From assembly GCA_945883435.1 (NCBI GenBank), contig CAMCXK010000023.1, forward strand, positions 1 to 43,551: a stretch of DNA of 43,551 bases. Reading direction: 5' to 3'. The position numbers and the translations under genes are program-made. Under the pieces are notes generated by a model. It did no database searches. It saw only the letters and a list, made by a program, of their open reading frames with translations, and was not told where the DNA came from. The stretch is from Chthoniobacter flavus. GTDB lineage: Bacteria > Verrucomicrobiota > Verrucomicrobiia > Chthoniobacterales > Terrimicrobiaceae. The stretch's first letter is position 1, and every line of letters begins with the position of its first letter. This document shows, piece by piece, positions 34,821 to 43,143 of this stretch.

Positions 34821-36443
34821 ATGACCAACCACCCGACCCTGCTGCGCCGGTTCAGGCTGACCGCTTTCGCGGCGTTGGCCTCGGGTTGTGCTGTCATTCA
34901 AGCCTCCCCCCTCGACGAGAATCCCCCGCCCGTCCCGCCGCCGGAGCCTCCGCAGACGATTTTGATCCGCGAATACCGGGTGGTGGGGGTGCGGACCCTC
35001 CCGCGCGATGCGGTGGACAAGGCGCTTTACCGTCACCTCGGCCCCGGCTGCTCGGCCGAGGATGTCGAAAACGCCCGTGCCGACTTGGAAAAAGCCTACC
35101 ACTCGGCGGGCTTTCAAACGGTTTCTGTCTCGGTGCCGCCTCAGGGCACGGCCTCGGGTGTCATCGTGCTCCAAGTCACCGAGGCCACGATCGGCAAGCT
35201 GCGGGTGAGGGGATCCCGATTCCACGACATCGAAAAAATCAAGCGCCAGGCACCGGCTCTGGCCGAAGGCACGGTTCCAAACTTCAATGACGTGCAGCGA
35301 GACCTCATTGCCCTGAACCAATCCGGCAACCTCCAGGTCACGCCCTCGCTGGCTCCCGGCGAGATTCCGGGCACGATCGACGTCGAACTGGCCGTTCAAG
35401 ACAAGTTTCCCCTGCATGGCAGCATCGAACTCAACAACCGCTACAGCGCGAATACCACGCCGCTCCGTCTCGATGCGTCCCTGCGATACGAAAACCTCTG
35501 GCAACTCGGACACACCATCGGCGCGGCCTTCCAAATCGCTCCCCAGCGCCCGAGCGATGCGTTGATTTTCTCCGGCTATTACATCGCCAAAGTCCCGAAG
35601 GTTGATTGGGTCTCGCTCATGCTGCAAGCCACGCGCCAGAACAGCGAGGTCTCGACGCTGGGTGGAACCGACTCTCTCGGAAACGGTGAAATCTACGGCG
35701 GCCGCTTCCTGTTCAACCTGCCTTCCAAAACAGGTTTCTATCACTCGGCCAGCCTCGGCGTGGACTACAAGGATTTCGCCCAGGACCTCGTGACACCCGA
35801 TGGTTCGACGATTTCCTCGCCGCTTCAATATTGGCCGTTCTCGATCAACTACAACGCCACCTCGCTGGGTAAACATTACGAAACCGCCTTCAATGCCGGC
35901 GTGACGTTCTCGTTCCGGGGCACCGGCACGCAGGAGGCCATCGATTTTGAAAACCGCCGCTACAACGCGAATGCCAACTTCTTCTACTTCCGGGGCGGTA
36001 TCGATCACACCCAAAAGCTGCCGTGGGATTTTCAGCTTCTTGCCTCGATCCAGGGACAGGCCACCGAGAATCCGCTGGTGGACACCGAGCAATACAGCCT
36101 TGGCGGCTTGAACACCGTTCGCGGCTACCTCGAGTCGGCCGTCGTCGGCGACAATGCCATCGCCGGTTCGCTGCAATTCCAATCCCCCTCGCTGCTCGCG
36201 TGGCTGCCCGAGGGCAACGAGTGGCGCGTTTTCGCCTTTCTCGACGCCGGGCGCTCCTGGCTCAACGACCCGCTGCCGGAGCAAACCTCCGAGTTCACGC
36301 TCTGGAGCTACGGTTTCGGCACCAGCATCCGTCTCGTGAAGTATCTCAACGGCGAATTTATCATCGGCATCCCCCAGATCACCCAAACACCCTCGAATGC
36401 GGGCGATCCGCTTTTCACCTTCCGCATCTCCGCGGAACTCTAA
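34821..36443 (+). CDS. Two-partner secretion outer-membrane transporter (TpsB, FhaC/ShlB type)
   Basis: A 540-residue Omp85-superfamily transporter that should translocate the exoprotein starting at 43144. After a signal peptide (RRFRLTAFAALASGCAVIQA) and a Pro-rich stretch, there is a POTRA domain (LIREYRVVGVRTLPRDAVDKALYRHL...VTEATIGKLRVRG), a second POTRA-like part (FNDVQRDLIALNQ), then a 16-strand-type beta barrel with LGGLNTVRGYLES (the conserved VRGY motif of loop L6) and FAFLDAGRSW. The ATG at 34821 is used because it gives a signal peptide and keeps the regulatory box outside the gene. exbB follows after 6 bp. Confidence 0.9.
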   Translation: MTNHPTLLRRFRLTAFAALASGCAVIQASPLDENPPPVPPPEPPQTILIREYRVVGVRTLPRDAVDKALYRHLGPGCSAEDVENARADLEKAYHSAGFQTVSVSVPPQGTASGVIVLQVTEATIGKLRVRGSRFHDIEKIKRQAPALAEGTVPNFNDVQRDLIALNQSGNLQVTPSLAPGEIPGTIDVELAVQDKFPLHGSIELNNRYSANTTPLRLDASLRYENLWQLGHTIGAAFQIAPQRPSDALIFSGYYIAKVPKVDWVSLMLQATRQNSEVSTLGGTDSLGNGEIYGGRFLFNLPSKTGFYHSASLGVDYKDFAQDLVTPDGSTISSPLQYWPFSINYNATSLGKHYETAFNAGVTFSFRGTGTQEAIDFENRRYNANANFFYFRGGIDHTQKLPWDFQLLASIQGQATENPLVDTEQYSLGGLNTVRGYLESAVVGDNAIAGSLQFQSPSLLAWLPEGNEWRVFAFLDAGRSWLNDPLPEQTSEFTLWSYGFGTSIRLVKYLNGEFIIGIPQITQTPSNAGDPLFTFRISAEL

Positions 36444-36449
36444 CATCTC

Positions 36450-38408
36450 ATGACCATCCAACACCTCCTCGCCACAGCCACTGCAGCCCTCCTGCTCCAG
36501 GCGGCCCAAATCCCGGCCTCCGCCTGGTGGGACAAAGCCTGGACCGCCCGCGTTCCGGTCACCATCGACACCACATCCAACGGTGTTGCCATCCCCGACG
36601 CCGCTGGCAACGCCTCGGTGCTCATCCGCCTCCACTCGGGAAACTTCGACTTCGCCACCGCGAAGGAGGACGGCACCGATCTCAGATTTCTCTCGGAGGA
36701 CGACAAAACCCCCTACGACCACCGCGTGGAAAAGTGGGACTCGCTCATGAACGAGGCCTTCGTTTGGGTCAACGTTCCCGATATTCAACCCGGCGTTGCC
36801 AAAAAGCTCTGGCTTTACAGCGGCAATCCCGAGGTCACCGGAGAAAATGCCGCCAACCCGAAACAAGCCTACGATGCGGACACGATCCTCACCTTCCACT
36901 TCAATGCGCCGACTCCCTCGGACGCGACCCAAAACGCCAACAACGCGACCTCGGGAGGAACCCTCTCCGAAGGCGCGCTGATCGGCCCCGGGATGCGCCT
37001 GCTGGGCAATACGGCGATTCGTATTCCCGCCTCGGACTCTCTGAAAGCCGACGCAGGCCAGCCCTTCACCTTGGCCACTTGGCTGAAGCTCACCGCCCCG
37101 GCGGAAAAGGGTGTGCTGTTCGACTGGGGGGATGCCAGCGGGCGCTTTCAAATCGCCTTTCAAGACAATGCTCCGGTCCTCTCGATTCTTTCGGCCTCGG
37201 GCTCTTCGAAGTCCTCGCCTTCCGAACCCCTTCCTCTCAATGTCTGGAAGCACTTGGCCGTGGTTTCCGACGGCACCACCACCAAGCTTTTTGTCGATGG
37301 CAAGGAAGCTACCTCCCTCGCCGCCCCGTTGCCGGCGATCGTTTCCGAAGCCGTCCTCGGGGCTGATGCGGATGGCAAAAACGGCCTTGTCGGCGAAATG
37401 GACGAATTCTCGCTGGCCAAATCCGCCCGCTCGCCGGGCTGGATCCAGCTGGCCTATGTCGGTCAAGCCGGCAACGAAGCGAGCAAAAAGCTGATTGCCA
37501 TGGGGGAAGCCGAAGGAGGCCACGGCGGCGGGCATAGCGGCGCCCTCGAGCACGTCATGCTCTTCGGCGACATCGCCAAAAACATGATGTTCGACGGCTG
37601 GATCGCGGTGGCGGTCTGCGTGGTCATGATGATCGCCGGTTGGACAGTCGCGGTTGTGAAATTTGCCAACCTCAAAAAAATCGCCATTGGCAACAAGGAA
37701 TTCCAAACCCACTGGCGCCATGTTTCGGCCGACCTGACCGCGATCGATCTGGACAATCCCGAAGCCGCAAAAACCCTCGGGGGCAAGCTCACCAAAAAGG
37801 GCCTCAAACTCATGGCGGATTCGCCGCTTTACCACGTTTACCACGTGGGATCGGAGGAAATCCGCCACCGCCTCGGCTTGGGCAAGAACAAGGGACAGGG
37901 GCTTTCGGCCCGGTCGATCCAAGCGATTCGCGCCGCTCTCGATGCCGCCCTCGTCCACGAGCAACACCGCCTCAACAATGGCATTGTTTACCTCACCGTC
38001 AGTATCGCCGGGGGTCCCTATGTGGGACTGCTCGGAACGGTTGTCGGCGTTATGATCACCTTTGCGATCATCGCGAAATCCGGTGAAGTGGATGTCAACT
38101 CGATCGCCCCCGGTATCGCCAGTGCGCTTTTGGCGACCACGGTCGGTCTCCTCGTCGCCATCCCGGCGCTCTTCATGTATAGTTTTCTGAACACCCAAAT
38201 CAAAGGTGTCATCAGCTCGATGCAGGTGTTCATTGACGAGTTCGTCGCCAAAGTGGCTGAATTTTATCCTCCTCCGGGCGAAGCGGGTCTGACGGTTCCG
38301 ATCCGCCAAGTCCGCACGCCCGAGGAAGCCGCCCGCAATGAGGAACTGGGCGGCAACGAAGCCAAAACCATTCTGGCCTCGGTCACCTCGAAATCCGCCA
38401 AAGCCTGA
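36450..38408 (+). CDS. ExbB/TolQ-type proton channel with N-terminal DUF2341 and LamG-like domains
   Basis: A 652-residue fusion. After a signal peptide, WWDKAWTARVPVTIDTTSNG to about residue 140 is a DUF2341 domain. Residues 145-350 form a concanavalin/LamG-like domain (FTLATWLKL, NVWKHLAVVSDGTTTKLFVDGKE, VGEMDEFSLAKSARS). The C-terminal part is MotA/TolQ/ExbB: a helix near 382-402, then a long cytoplasmic loop and two helices in GGPYVGLLGTVVGVMITFAII and IASALLATTVGLLVAIPALFMYSF. The first half would project into the periplasm, where plain ExbB has only a short N-terminus. Its stop overlaps exbD (TGATG). Confidence 0.92.
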   Translation: MTIQHLLATATAALLLQAAQIPASAWWDKAWTARVPVTIDTTSNGVAIPDAAGNASVLIRLHSGNFDFATAKEDGTDLRFLSEDDKTPYDHRVEKWDSLMNEAFVWVNVPDIQPGVAKKLWLYSGNPEVTGENAANPKQAYDADTILTFHFNAPTPSDATQNANNATSGGTLSEGALIGPGMRLLGNTAIRIPASDSLKADAGQPFTLATWLKLTAPAEKGVLFDWGDASGRFQIAFQDNAPVLSILSASGSSKSSPSEPLPLNVWKHLAVVSDGTTTKLFVDGKEATSLAAPLPAIVSEAVLGADADGKNGLVGEMDEFSLAKSARSPGWIQLAYVGQAGNEASKKLIAMGEAEGGHGGGHSGALEHVMLFGDIAKNMMFDGWIAVAVCVVMMIAGWTVAVVKFANLKKIAIGNKEFQTHWRHVSADLTAIDLDNPEAAKTLGGKLTKKGLKLMADSPLYHVYHVGSEEIRHRLGLGKNKGQGLSARSIQAIRAALDAALVHEQHRLNNGIVYLTVSIAGGPYVGLLGTVVGVMITFAIIAKSGEVDVNSIAPGIASALLATTVGLLVAIPALFMYSFLNTQIKGVISSMQVFIDEFVAKVAEFYPPPGEAGLTVPIRQVRTPEEAARNEELGGNEAKTILASVTSKSAKA

Positions 38409-38806
38409 TGGACGCCGGCGACGACAAATCCTACGACGATATCAACGTCACCCCGATGGTGGACTTGTATCTCGTGCTCTTGTTGATTTTCATCATCATG
38501 ACCACCGCCGGTGTCCAAGGCACCAAAGTGGATCTGCCGAAAGGCAGCAAGGCACCCGCGATCGGAGGGCCGAAAAGCAAGGCGATCACGGTGAACAACG
38601 AAGGCAAGGTCTTCCTCGACACCGTGCCGGTTTCCCTTGAGGAACTGGAGGCGAAACTCAACGCCCACAAGGCTCAAGTGCCGGAATTCCCGGTGGTCGT
38701 TCGCGGCGATGGGGCCACCCAGTATCAAATGGTCATGAGCGTTCTCGATGTGATCGGCCGTTGCGGCATCACGGAAATCGGCCTTGCCACCCAAGCTCCG
38801 AAATAA
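38408..38806 (+). CDS. ExbD/TolR-type biopolymer transport protein
   Basis: A 132-residue partner of the ExbB-like channel: short cytoplasmic start (YDDINVTPMVDLYLVLLLIFIIMT) containing the transmembrane helix with the proton-carrying Asp (MVDL), followed by a periplasmic domain (VDLPKGSKA, ITVNNEGKVFLDTVPV, VVRGDGATQYQMVMSVLDVIGRCGI). It couples proton flow to TonB movement. The start overlaps the exbB stop by one base. Confidence 0.93.
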   Translation: MDAGDDKSYDDINVTPMVDLYLVLLLIFIIMTTAGVQGTKVDLPKGSKAPAIGGPKSKAITVNNEGKVFLDTVPVSLEELEAKLNAHKAQVPEFPVVVRGDGATQYQMVMSVLDVIGRCGITEIGLATQAPK

Positions 38807-38815
38807 CCAACCCAC

Positions 38816-39511
38816 ATGGCGGACCCCGAAGACAACGACGACGATCCGGGCTTTTTCCAAAAGCACAAGGTCAAGCTGATCCTCGGAGCCCTTTTGCTCG
38901 GCGGGTTGGCTACGTTCGTTTTTCTGTCTCCCAAGGAGGCTCCCCAAAAAAAGTCGTCCATGGCGATGATTTCCCTGCCGCCGCCCCCGCCGCCTCCTCC
39001 ACCCCCGCCGCCCCCGCCTCCTCCTCCGAAGGAACAGCCACCCGAACCGGAACAACAAGAGGAAACCTTCACACCCGAGGAGGCGGCCGAACCGGAGCCC
39101 CAATCCGCCGATCCCGAACCCGCTCCCATGGGCACGAATATCGAAGGCGATGGCCCTGATTCCTTCGGCCTGGCCAAAGGAGGCGGAGGAGGAACCATCG
39201 GTGGTCTCGGAAAAGGCGGCCGCAAAGGCTCGAAATACGGAGGTTACGCAGCGCAAGTTCAATCCTCTGTTGTCCAAGCTCTTCGGAGTCACAAAAAAAC
39301 CAAGTCGGTGGCCATGAATGTCACCGCTCGCATTTGGGTGGACGCCTCCGGTCGTGTCACCAAAACCACTTTAAGCGGCTCTTCGGGAGACCCTGCCACC
39401 GATGCCGCCATCAAACAGGAAATTCTCACCGGCTTGCAATTGCAGGCTCCCCCCCCCGAGGGCATGCCGATGCCCATTGTGATGAGACTGAAAGCCACCC
39501 GACCCAACTAA
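38816..39511 (+). CDS. TonB-family energy transducer
   Basis: A 231-residue protein. A short acidic cytoplasmic start (MADPEDNDDDPGFFQKH) precedes a membrane helix (LILGALLLGGLATFVFL). Then come a run of 17 prolines, a Pro/Glu-rich linker, a Gly-rich hinge (AKGGGGGTIGGLGKGG), and a C-terminal TonB-type domain (VVQALRSHKKTKS...VTARIWVDASGRVTKTTLSGSSGDPATD). It is the third member of a dedicated ExbB/ExbD/TonB unit. The proline run should make translation depend on EF-P. Confidence 0.88.
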   Translation: MADPEDNDDDPGFFQKHKVKLILGALLLGGLATFVFLSPKEAPQKKSSMAMISLPPPPPPPPPPPPPPPPPKEQPPEPEQQEETFTPEEAAEPEPQSADPEPAPMGTNIEGDGPDSFGLAKGGGGGTIGGLGKGGRKGSKYGGYAAQVQSSVVQALRSHKKTKSVAMNVTARIWVDASGRVTKTTLSGSSGDPATDAAIKQEILTGLQLQAPPPEGMPMPIVMRLKATRPN

Positions 39512-39515
39512 TCCC

Positions 39516-41510
39516 ATGATCCTCTCCCGCAAATCCCTTCTGCTCACCCTGAGCCAAGTTCTGGCCATCGCCCTCGTGGCCCGGGCTCAGACGAACGAAA
39601 ACCCGCCTGTGGCCTCGGCGCCAGAGTCTCCCGCTCCCGCGGAATCGCCCCGCCCGGAAGCTCCCATGCCTGTGGTCGAGGGGGACAAGGCTTCGCAGGG
39701 AGGTTCCGAGGACACCCAAGGCATCGCCGCGCCAGTGCCCCCTCCACCCACCGCGACGGTTGAAACACTTCTTCCGCCCTCCACAGCCGCCTCCACGCCA
39801 ACGGGAAATGTGACCATCAACCTGATTCACAAGCTGGTCCAACGTGGCATTCTCACCCGCGAGGAGGCGGATGACATGATCCGGCAAGCCGAGGCGGAGG
39901 CGGAAGCCGTCCGTGCTCAATCGCAAACCGACATGGTTGCAATCGCCCAGGCCGCCGCCGTTCAAGTGGCGGCCTCCTCCACGCCGGAGTCCGATCTGCC
40001 CGCCGCCTCCCCGGAGGACATCCGCGTGACCCACATTCCACAGCCTGTTAAGGACCAGATCAAAGAGGAAATCAAATTGGAACTCGCCACCAGTCGCGTG
40101 AGTCAAGAACTGGCGGCCACATTCAAGCTTCCGAAATGGGTCGAGAAGGCCAAGCCTACGTTTGACCTGCGATTCCGCTATGCAGGCACTTTCTTCCCGA
40201 CTGGCAACGACGCATCCGGTGCCTTCCCGAATTTCAATGCCATCAATACCGGCGCGCCCTTCGACACGACCGGCACGCAATTCGCGCCGCAACTCAACGT
40301 CGATCAAAACCGCAACCAATACCTCGCCCGGGCCCGGTTTGCCTTGGATTTCGATATGGGTGAGAATTTCTCCAGCGGCTTCCGGATCGCGACCGGCAGC
40401 AACAACAACCCGGTTTCCACCAACCAAGGGATCGGAGCGGTCAGCTCGGCAACCCAAGGCCAAGGCGGCGATTTCAGCAAATACGCCATCTGGCTCGACC
40501 GGGCCTTCATTCGCTACGATTACGATTACGAAGACATCGTGGGAGCCACCGCGTGGGTGGGCCGTTTTGAAAACCCGTTCTTCTCGACCCGCCTGACTTG
40601 GGATGACGATTTGGGATTCGATGGCACGGCCCTGACCCTGAAGGCCGATGTGACCGAAAATTTCCAACCCTATCTCACGGGCGGTGCGTTTGTGGTTTAT
40701 AACACCGACTTCAACTTCTCCTCCAACCAGCCGGAGAAGTTTGCGAGCTACGACAAGTATCTCTTCGCAGGCCAGACCGGCTTCGAGTGGCGCATCACCG
40801 AGGACTGGACTTGGAAAACCGGCGCGGCCCTCTACTGGTTTCACAACATCGAGGGTAAACTCTCCGATCCCTACACCCCGCTTACCGTCAATGATGCGAG
40901 CAACACGGATAACAGCCGCCCTTCGTTCGCCCAAAAAGGTAACTCTTACATGGCGATTCGCAACATTGTTCCCGACGCGAGCAACGACTTCGGAGCGATC
41001 AATCAGTGGCAATATTACGGCCTCGCCACCAAATTCACCGAACTCGCCCTCACCACCCAGCTCGACTACGACGGCTTTGAACCCGTCCGCGTCTCCCTCG
41101 TGGGCGAATACGTGCAAAACCTTGCCTTTGACGAGTCCGATATCAGCGCCATCGCCGTTAACAACCGCGGTCCGGTGGATACGAACGAACTCGACACCAT
41201 CGGCGCTTTTGAAGGCGATCCTTACGGCTGGTATGTCGACCTCCGGGTCGGCACGCCCGCCCTGAAAAAGCGGGGCGACTGGCTCATCTACGGCGGCTAC
41301 CGTTGGATCGGCTCCGATTCGGTGGTGGACGGCTTCAACGACTCCGACTTCGGCGGCGGCGGCACCAATATGATGGGCTTCACAGTCGGCGGATTTCTCT
41401 CGCTGTCCGAAAACGTCTACCTCGGCGTCCGGTGGATGGGGGCGGAAAGCATCGCCGGCCCTCAATACGACACCAACATCTTCTATCTCGAAATCGACTC
41501 CAAATTCTAA
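39516..41510 (+). CDS. Putative outer-membrane porin
   Basis: A 664-residue protein with signal peptide (SLLLTLSQVLAIALVARA) and a Pro/Ala-rich stretch. A helical segment follows (LIHKLVQRGILTREEADDMIRQAEAEAEAV), probably trimerising or wall-contacting. A beta-barrel begins near FDLRFRYAGTFFP and ends at the terminal aromatic residue of YLEIDSKF, as barrel proteins do. It fits the 'putative porin' family (Porin_5 type, from memory). With TonB, ExbB and ExbD adjacent, it may admit or export something connected with the secreted partner. No plug domain or TonB box was recognised. Confidence 0.85.
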   Translation: MILSRKSLLLTLSQVLAIALVARAQTNENPPVASAPESPAPAESPRPEAPMPVVEGDKASQGGSEDTQGIAAPVPPPPTATVETLLPPSTAASTPTGNVTINLIHKLVQRGILTREEADDMIRQAEAEAEAVRAQSQTDMVAIAQAAAVQVAASSTPESDLPAASPEDIRVTHIPQPVKDQIKEEIKLELATSRVSQELAATFKLPKWVEKAKPTFDLRFRYAGTFFPTGNDASGAFPNFNAINTGAPFDTTGTQFAPQLNVDQNRNQYLARARFALDFDMGENFSSGFRIATGSNNNPVSTNQGIGAVSSATQGQGGDFSKYAIWLDRAFIRYDYDYEDIVGATAWVGRFENPFFSTRLTWDDDLGFDGTALTLKADVTENFQPYLTGGAFVVYNTDFNFSSNQPEKFASYDKYLFAGQTGFEWRITEDWTWKTGAALYWFHNIEGKLSDPYTPLTVNDASNTDNSRPSFAQKGNSYMAIRNIVPDASNDFGAINQWQYYGLATKFTELALTTQLDYDGFEPVRVSLVGEYVQNLAFDESDISAIAVNNRGPVDTNELDTIGAFEGDPYGWYVDLRVGTPALKKRGDWLIYGGYRWIGSDSVVDGFNDSDFGGGGTNMMGFTVGGFLSLSENVYLGVRWMGAESIAGPQYDTNIFYLEIDSKF

Positions 41511-41516
41511 TCTGTC

Positions 41517-42146
41517 ATGAAAAAACACATCCTTCTTGCCGTTCTGCTTGCCTCCTCGACGGTTCTTCAAGCCGCTGACGAGGATCCCACCGCCAAGTTC
41601 CGCGAGGCCCTCCGCGATGCGATGCTCAAACTCCGGGACGCCCAAGGCCAACTCGCCAACGCTCAAGCCGCCCAATACGCCGCCGAGGCAAAAGCGACCG
41701 AACTCACCGCAAAATCCGATGCTCTTGCCAAGGAACTCGCCGAGGAACGCAACACCTCGACCAACAAAATCGCCGAACTCACCAAAACCATTGCTGAGCG
41801 CGACGGCTCAATCCTCGAACTCACCGCCGCCCTTCAGAAGTGGAAAACCTCCTACGGCCAAGTCACCCAACTCGCCTCCAAACGCGAATCCCAACGCGCC
41901 CAACTCGAAGCGGCCAACCAAAAACTGCAGCGCCAGCTTGAAGACCAACAGGCCAAAAATATCGAAATGTATCATGCCGCGATGGAAGTGCTTGAACGCT
42001 ACGAGAAATTCGGCTTCGGCGACGCCCTGCTCGCCCGCGAACCCTTCACGGCCGCCCAGCGCGTGAAATTCCAAAACCTCGTTCAAGACCTGACCGACAA
42101 AATCGCCGCCGCCCGCTCCGCCACCGACGAAGTCAAAAAAAACTAA
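41517..42146 (+). CDS. Periplasmic coiled-coil protein
   Basis: A 209-residue protein with signal peptide (MKKHILLAVLLASSTVLQAADE), then an almost unbroken alpha-helical coiled coil to about residue 165 (LAKELAEERNTSTNKIAELTKTIAERDGS, RAQLEAANQKLQRQLEDQQ), and a short globular end (YEKFGFGDALLAREPFTAAQRVKFQNLVQDL). No enzyme motif. It lies between the porin and the PpiC gene, so a scaffold or chaperone role for the exported partner or porin is plausible. Function unknown. Confidence 0.82.
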   Translation: MKKHILLAVLLASSTVLQAADEDPTAKFREALRDAMLKLRDAQGQLANAQAAQYAAEAKATELTAKSDALAKELAEERNTSTNKIAELTKTIAERDGSILELTAALQKWKTSYGQVTQLASKRESQRAQLEAANQKLQRQLEDQQAKNIEMYHAAMEVLERYEKFGFGDALLAREPFTAAQRVKFQNLVQDLTDKIAAARSATDEVKKN

Positions 42147-42157
42147 CTCCATTTTCA

Positions 42158-42187
42158 GATCAGTCCAACCGGCCTGATCAGTCCAAC
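42158..42187. repeat. Short tandem direct repeat before the ppiC-like gene
   Basis: GATCAGTCCAAC occurs at 42158-42169 and again at 42176-42187, an 18-bp period, in the 57-bp gap between the coiled-coil and PpiC genes. CCGGCC separates them. The first copy with the following CTGATC also makes a 6-bp inverted repeat. Meaning unknown; it could be an operator or a slipped duplication. Confidence 0.5.
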
Positions 42188-42203
42188 AAAATCACCCATA
42201 CCC

Positions 42204-43082
42204 ATGCTCCGCAACGCCACTCTCGCCCTGCTCGCCGCCACATCACTCGCCCTTTCCGCACGCGCCGCCGATACTGTCATCGCCCGTGCCGGCGACCGCG
42301 AAATCAAAGCTTCGCAACTGCTTCCCTACCTCTCCAGCCTCTCGGAGTCGGAAAAAGCCGCGCTGACTCAAAACCCGGCGGCGCTCAGCCAAGCGGTTCG
42401 GACCCTCATCTTGCAACAAGTCCTCCTGAAAGAAGCCCTCGCCGCCGATTGGGATGACAAGCCCGAGATCGAAGCCCTGCTCGCCCGCGTGCGCGACGCC
42501 GCCATCGCGGAAAGCTATCTCGAATCCGTCACCAAAGTCCCTGCCGATTTCCCCTCCGATCAAGACATCCAGGCGCTTTACGAAGCCCGCAAAGCCGAAC
42601 TCGCCCTGCCCAAGCAATACCGCCTTGCCCAAATCTTCCTCGCCAATGGCACCGACCCCGCTCAAGCCAAGGCCAAAGCCGAAGCGCTCGCCAGGCAAGT
42701 GAAATCCGGCGACTTTGCGGCTCTGGCCAAGGCCAATAGCGACGAACCCCGCAGCGCTGCCAATGGAGGGGAAATCGGTCTTTTGCCCGAAGAGTCGATC
42801 CAACCCGCCATTCGCAAAGCGCTCACTGGTCTCGCCAAGGGCTCGGTCGCCGGTCCGGTCGAACTCGGCGATGGTTTGTATTTCGTCAAAATCCTCGACA
42901 TCCAGGAGCCTCGCACCGCCACGCTTGCGGAGGTCAAAGACCGCCTTGCTCAAGCCCTCCGTGCCGAGCGCGCCACGCTGAACCGCCAGGCCTACATCAA
43001 CCGATTGCAATCCCAGTCCCCCATCGTTCTCGACGAAATCGCCCTCCCCGGCCTTCTTCAGCCCGATGCAAAAAAAAACTGA
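42204..43082 (+). CDS. PpiC/parvulin-type periplasmic peptidyl-prolyl isomerase
   Basis: A 292-residue protein with signal peptide (MLRNATLALLAATSLALSARAA), an N-terminal SurA-like helical chaperone region (ALSQAVRTLILQQVLLKEALAADW), and a parvulin domain at about residues 135-235 (KQYRLAQIFLANG, SGDFAALAKANSDEPRSAANGGEIGLLPEE, GPVELGDGLYFVKILD). It should help fold or keep unfolded an envelope client. The client is likely the TpsA exoprotein that begins 61 bp downstream, or the porin. Confidence 0.9.
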   Translation: MLRNATLALLAATSLALSARAADTVIARAGDREIKASQLLPYLSSLSESEKAALTQNPAALSQAVRTLILQQVLLKEALAADWDDKPEIEALLARVRDAAIAESYLESVTKVPADFPSDQDIQALYEARKAELALPKQYRLAQIFLANGTDPAQAKAKAEALARQVKSGDFAALAKANSDEPRSAANGGEIGLLPEESIQPAIRKALTGLAKGSVAGPVELGDGLYFVKILDIQEPRTATLAEVKDRLAQALRAERATLNRQAYINRLQSQSPIVLDEIALPGLLQPDAKKN

Positions 43083-43083
43083 A

Positions 43084-43101
43084 TGTGACAATTTCGTAAC
43101 A
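43084..43101 (+). promoter_or_regulatory. PHO-box-like operator upstream of tpsA
   Basis: TGTGACA-ATTT-CGTAACA: two 7-mers with a 4-bp AT spacer, GTGAC and GTAAC 11 bp apart. Matches the box before tpsB at 15 of 17 positions. It begins one base after the ppiC-like stop and ends 42 bp before the tpsA ATG. It would let tpsA have its own promoter under the same regulator as tpsB. Confidence 0.6.
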
Positions 43102-43143
43102 CAGCCTCCTCTTGAGCGCCGTGATTTCCTGCCGATTGTCTGA

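Noticed and set aside
34818-38309. Very long open frame (1163 codons) on the minus strand
   Set aside because: It lies exactly antisense to tpsB and exbB, has an Arg/Gly/Glu-rich composition with no recognisable domain, and is a by-product of GC-rich codon use on the coding strand.
39426-41675. Long minus-strand open frame (749 codons) opposite the porin
   Set aside because: Antisense shadow of the porin and TonB genes; no signal peptide, motif or ribosome site.
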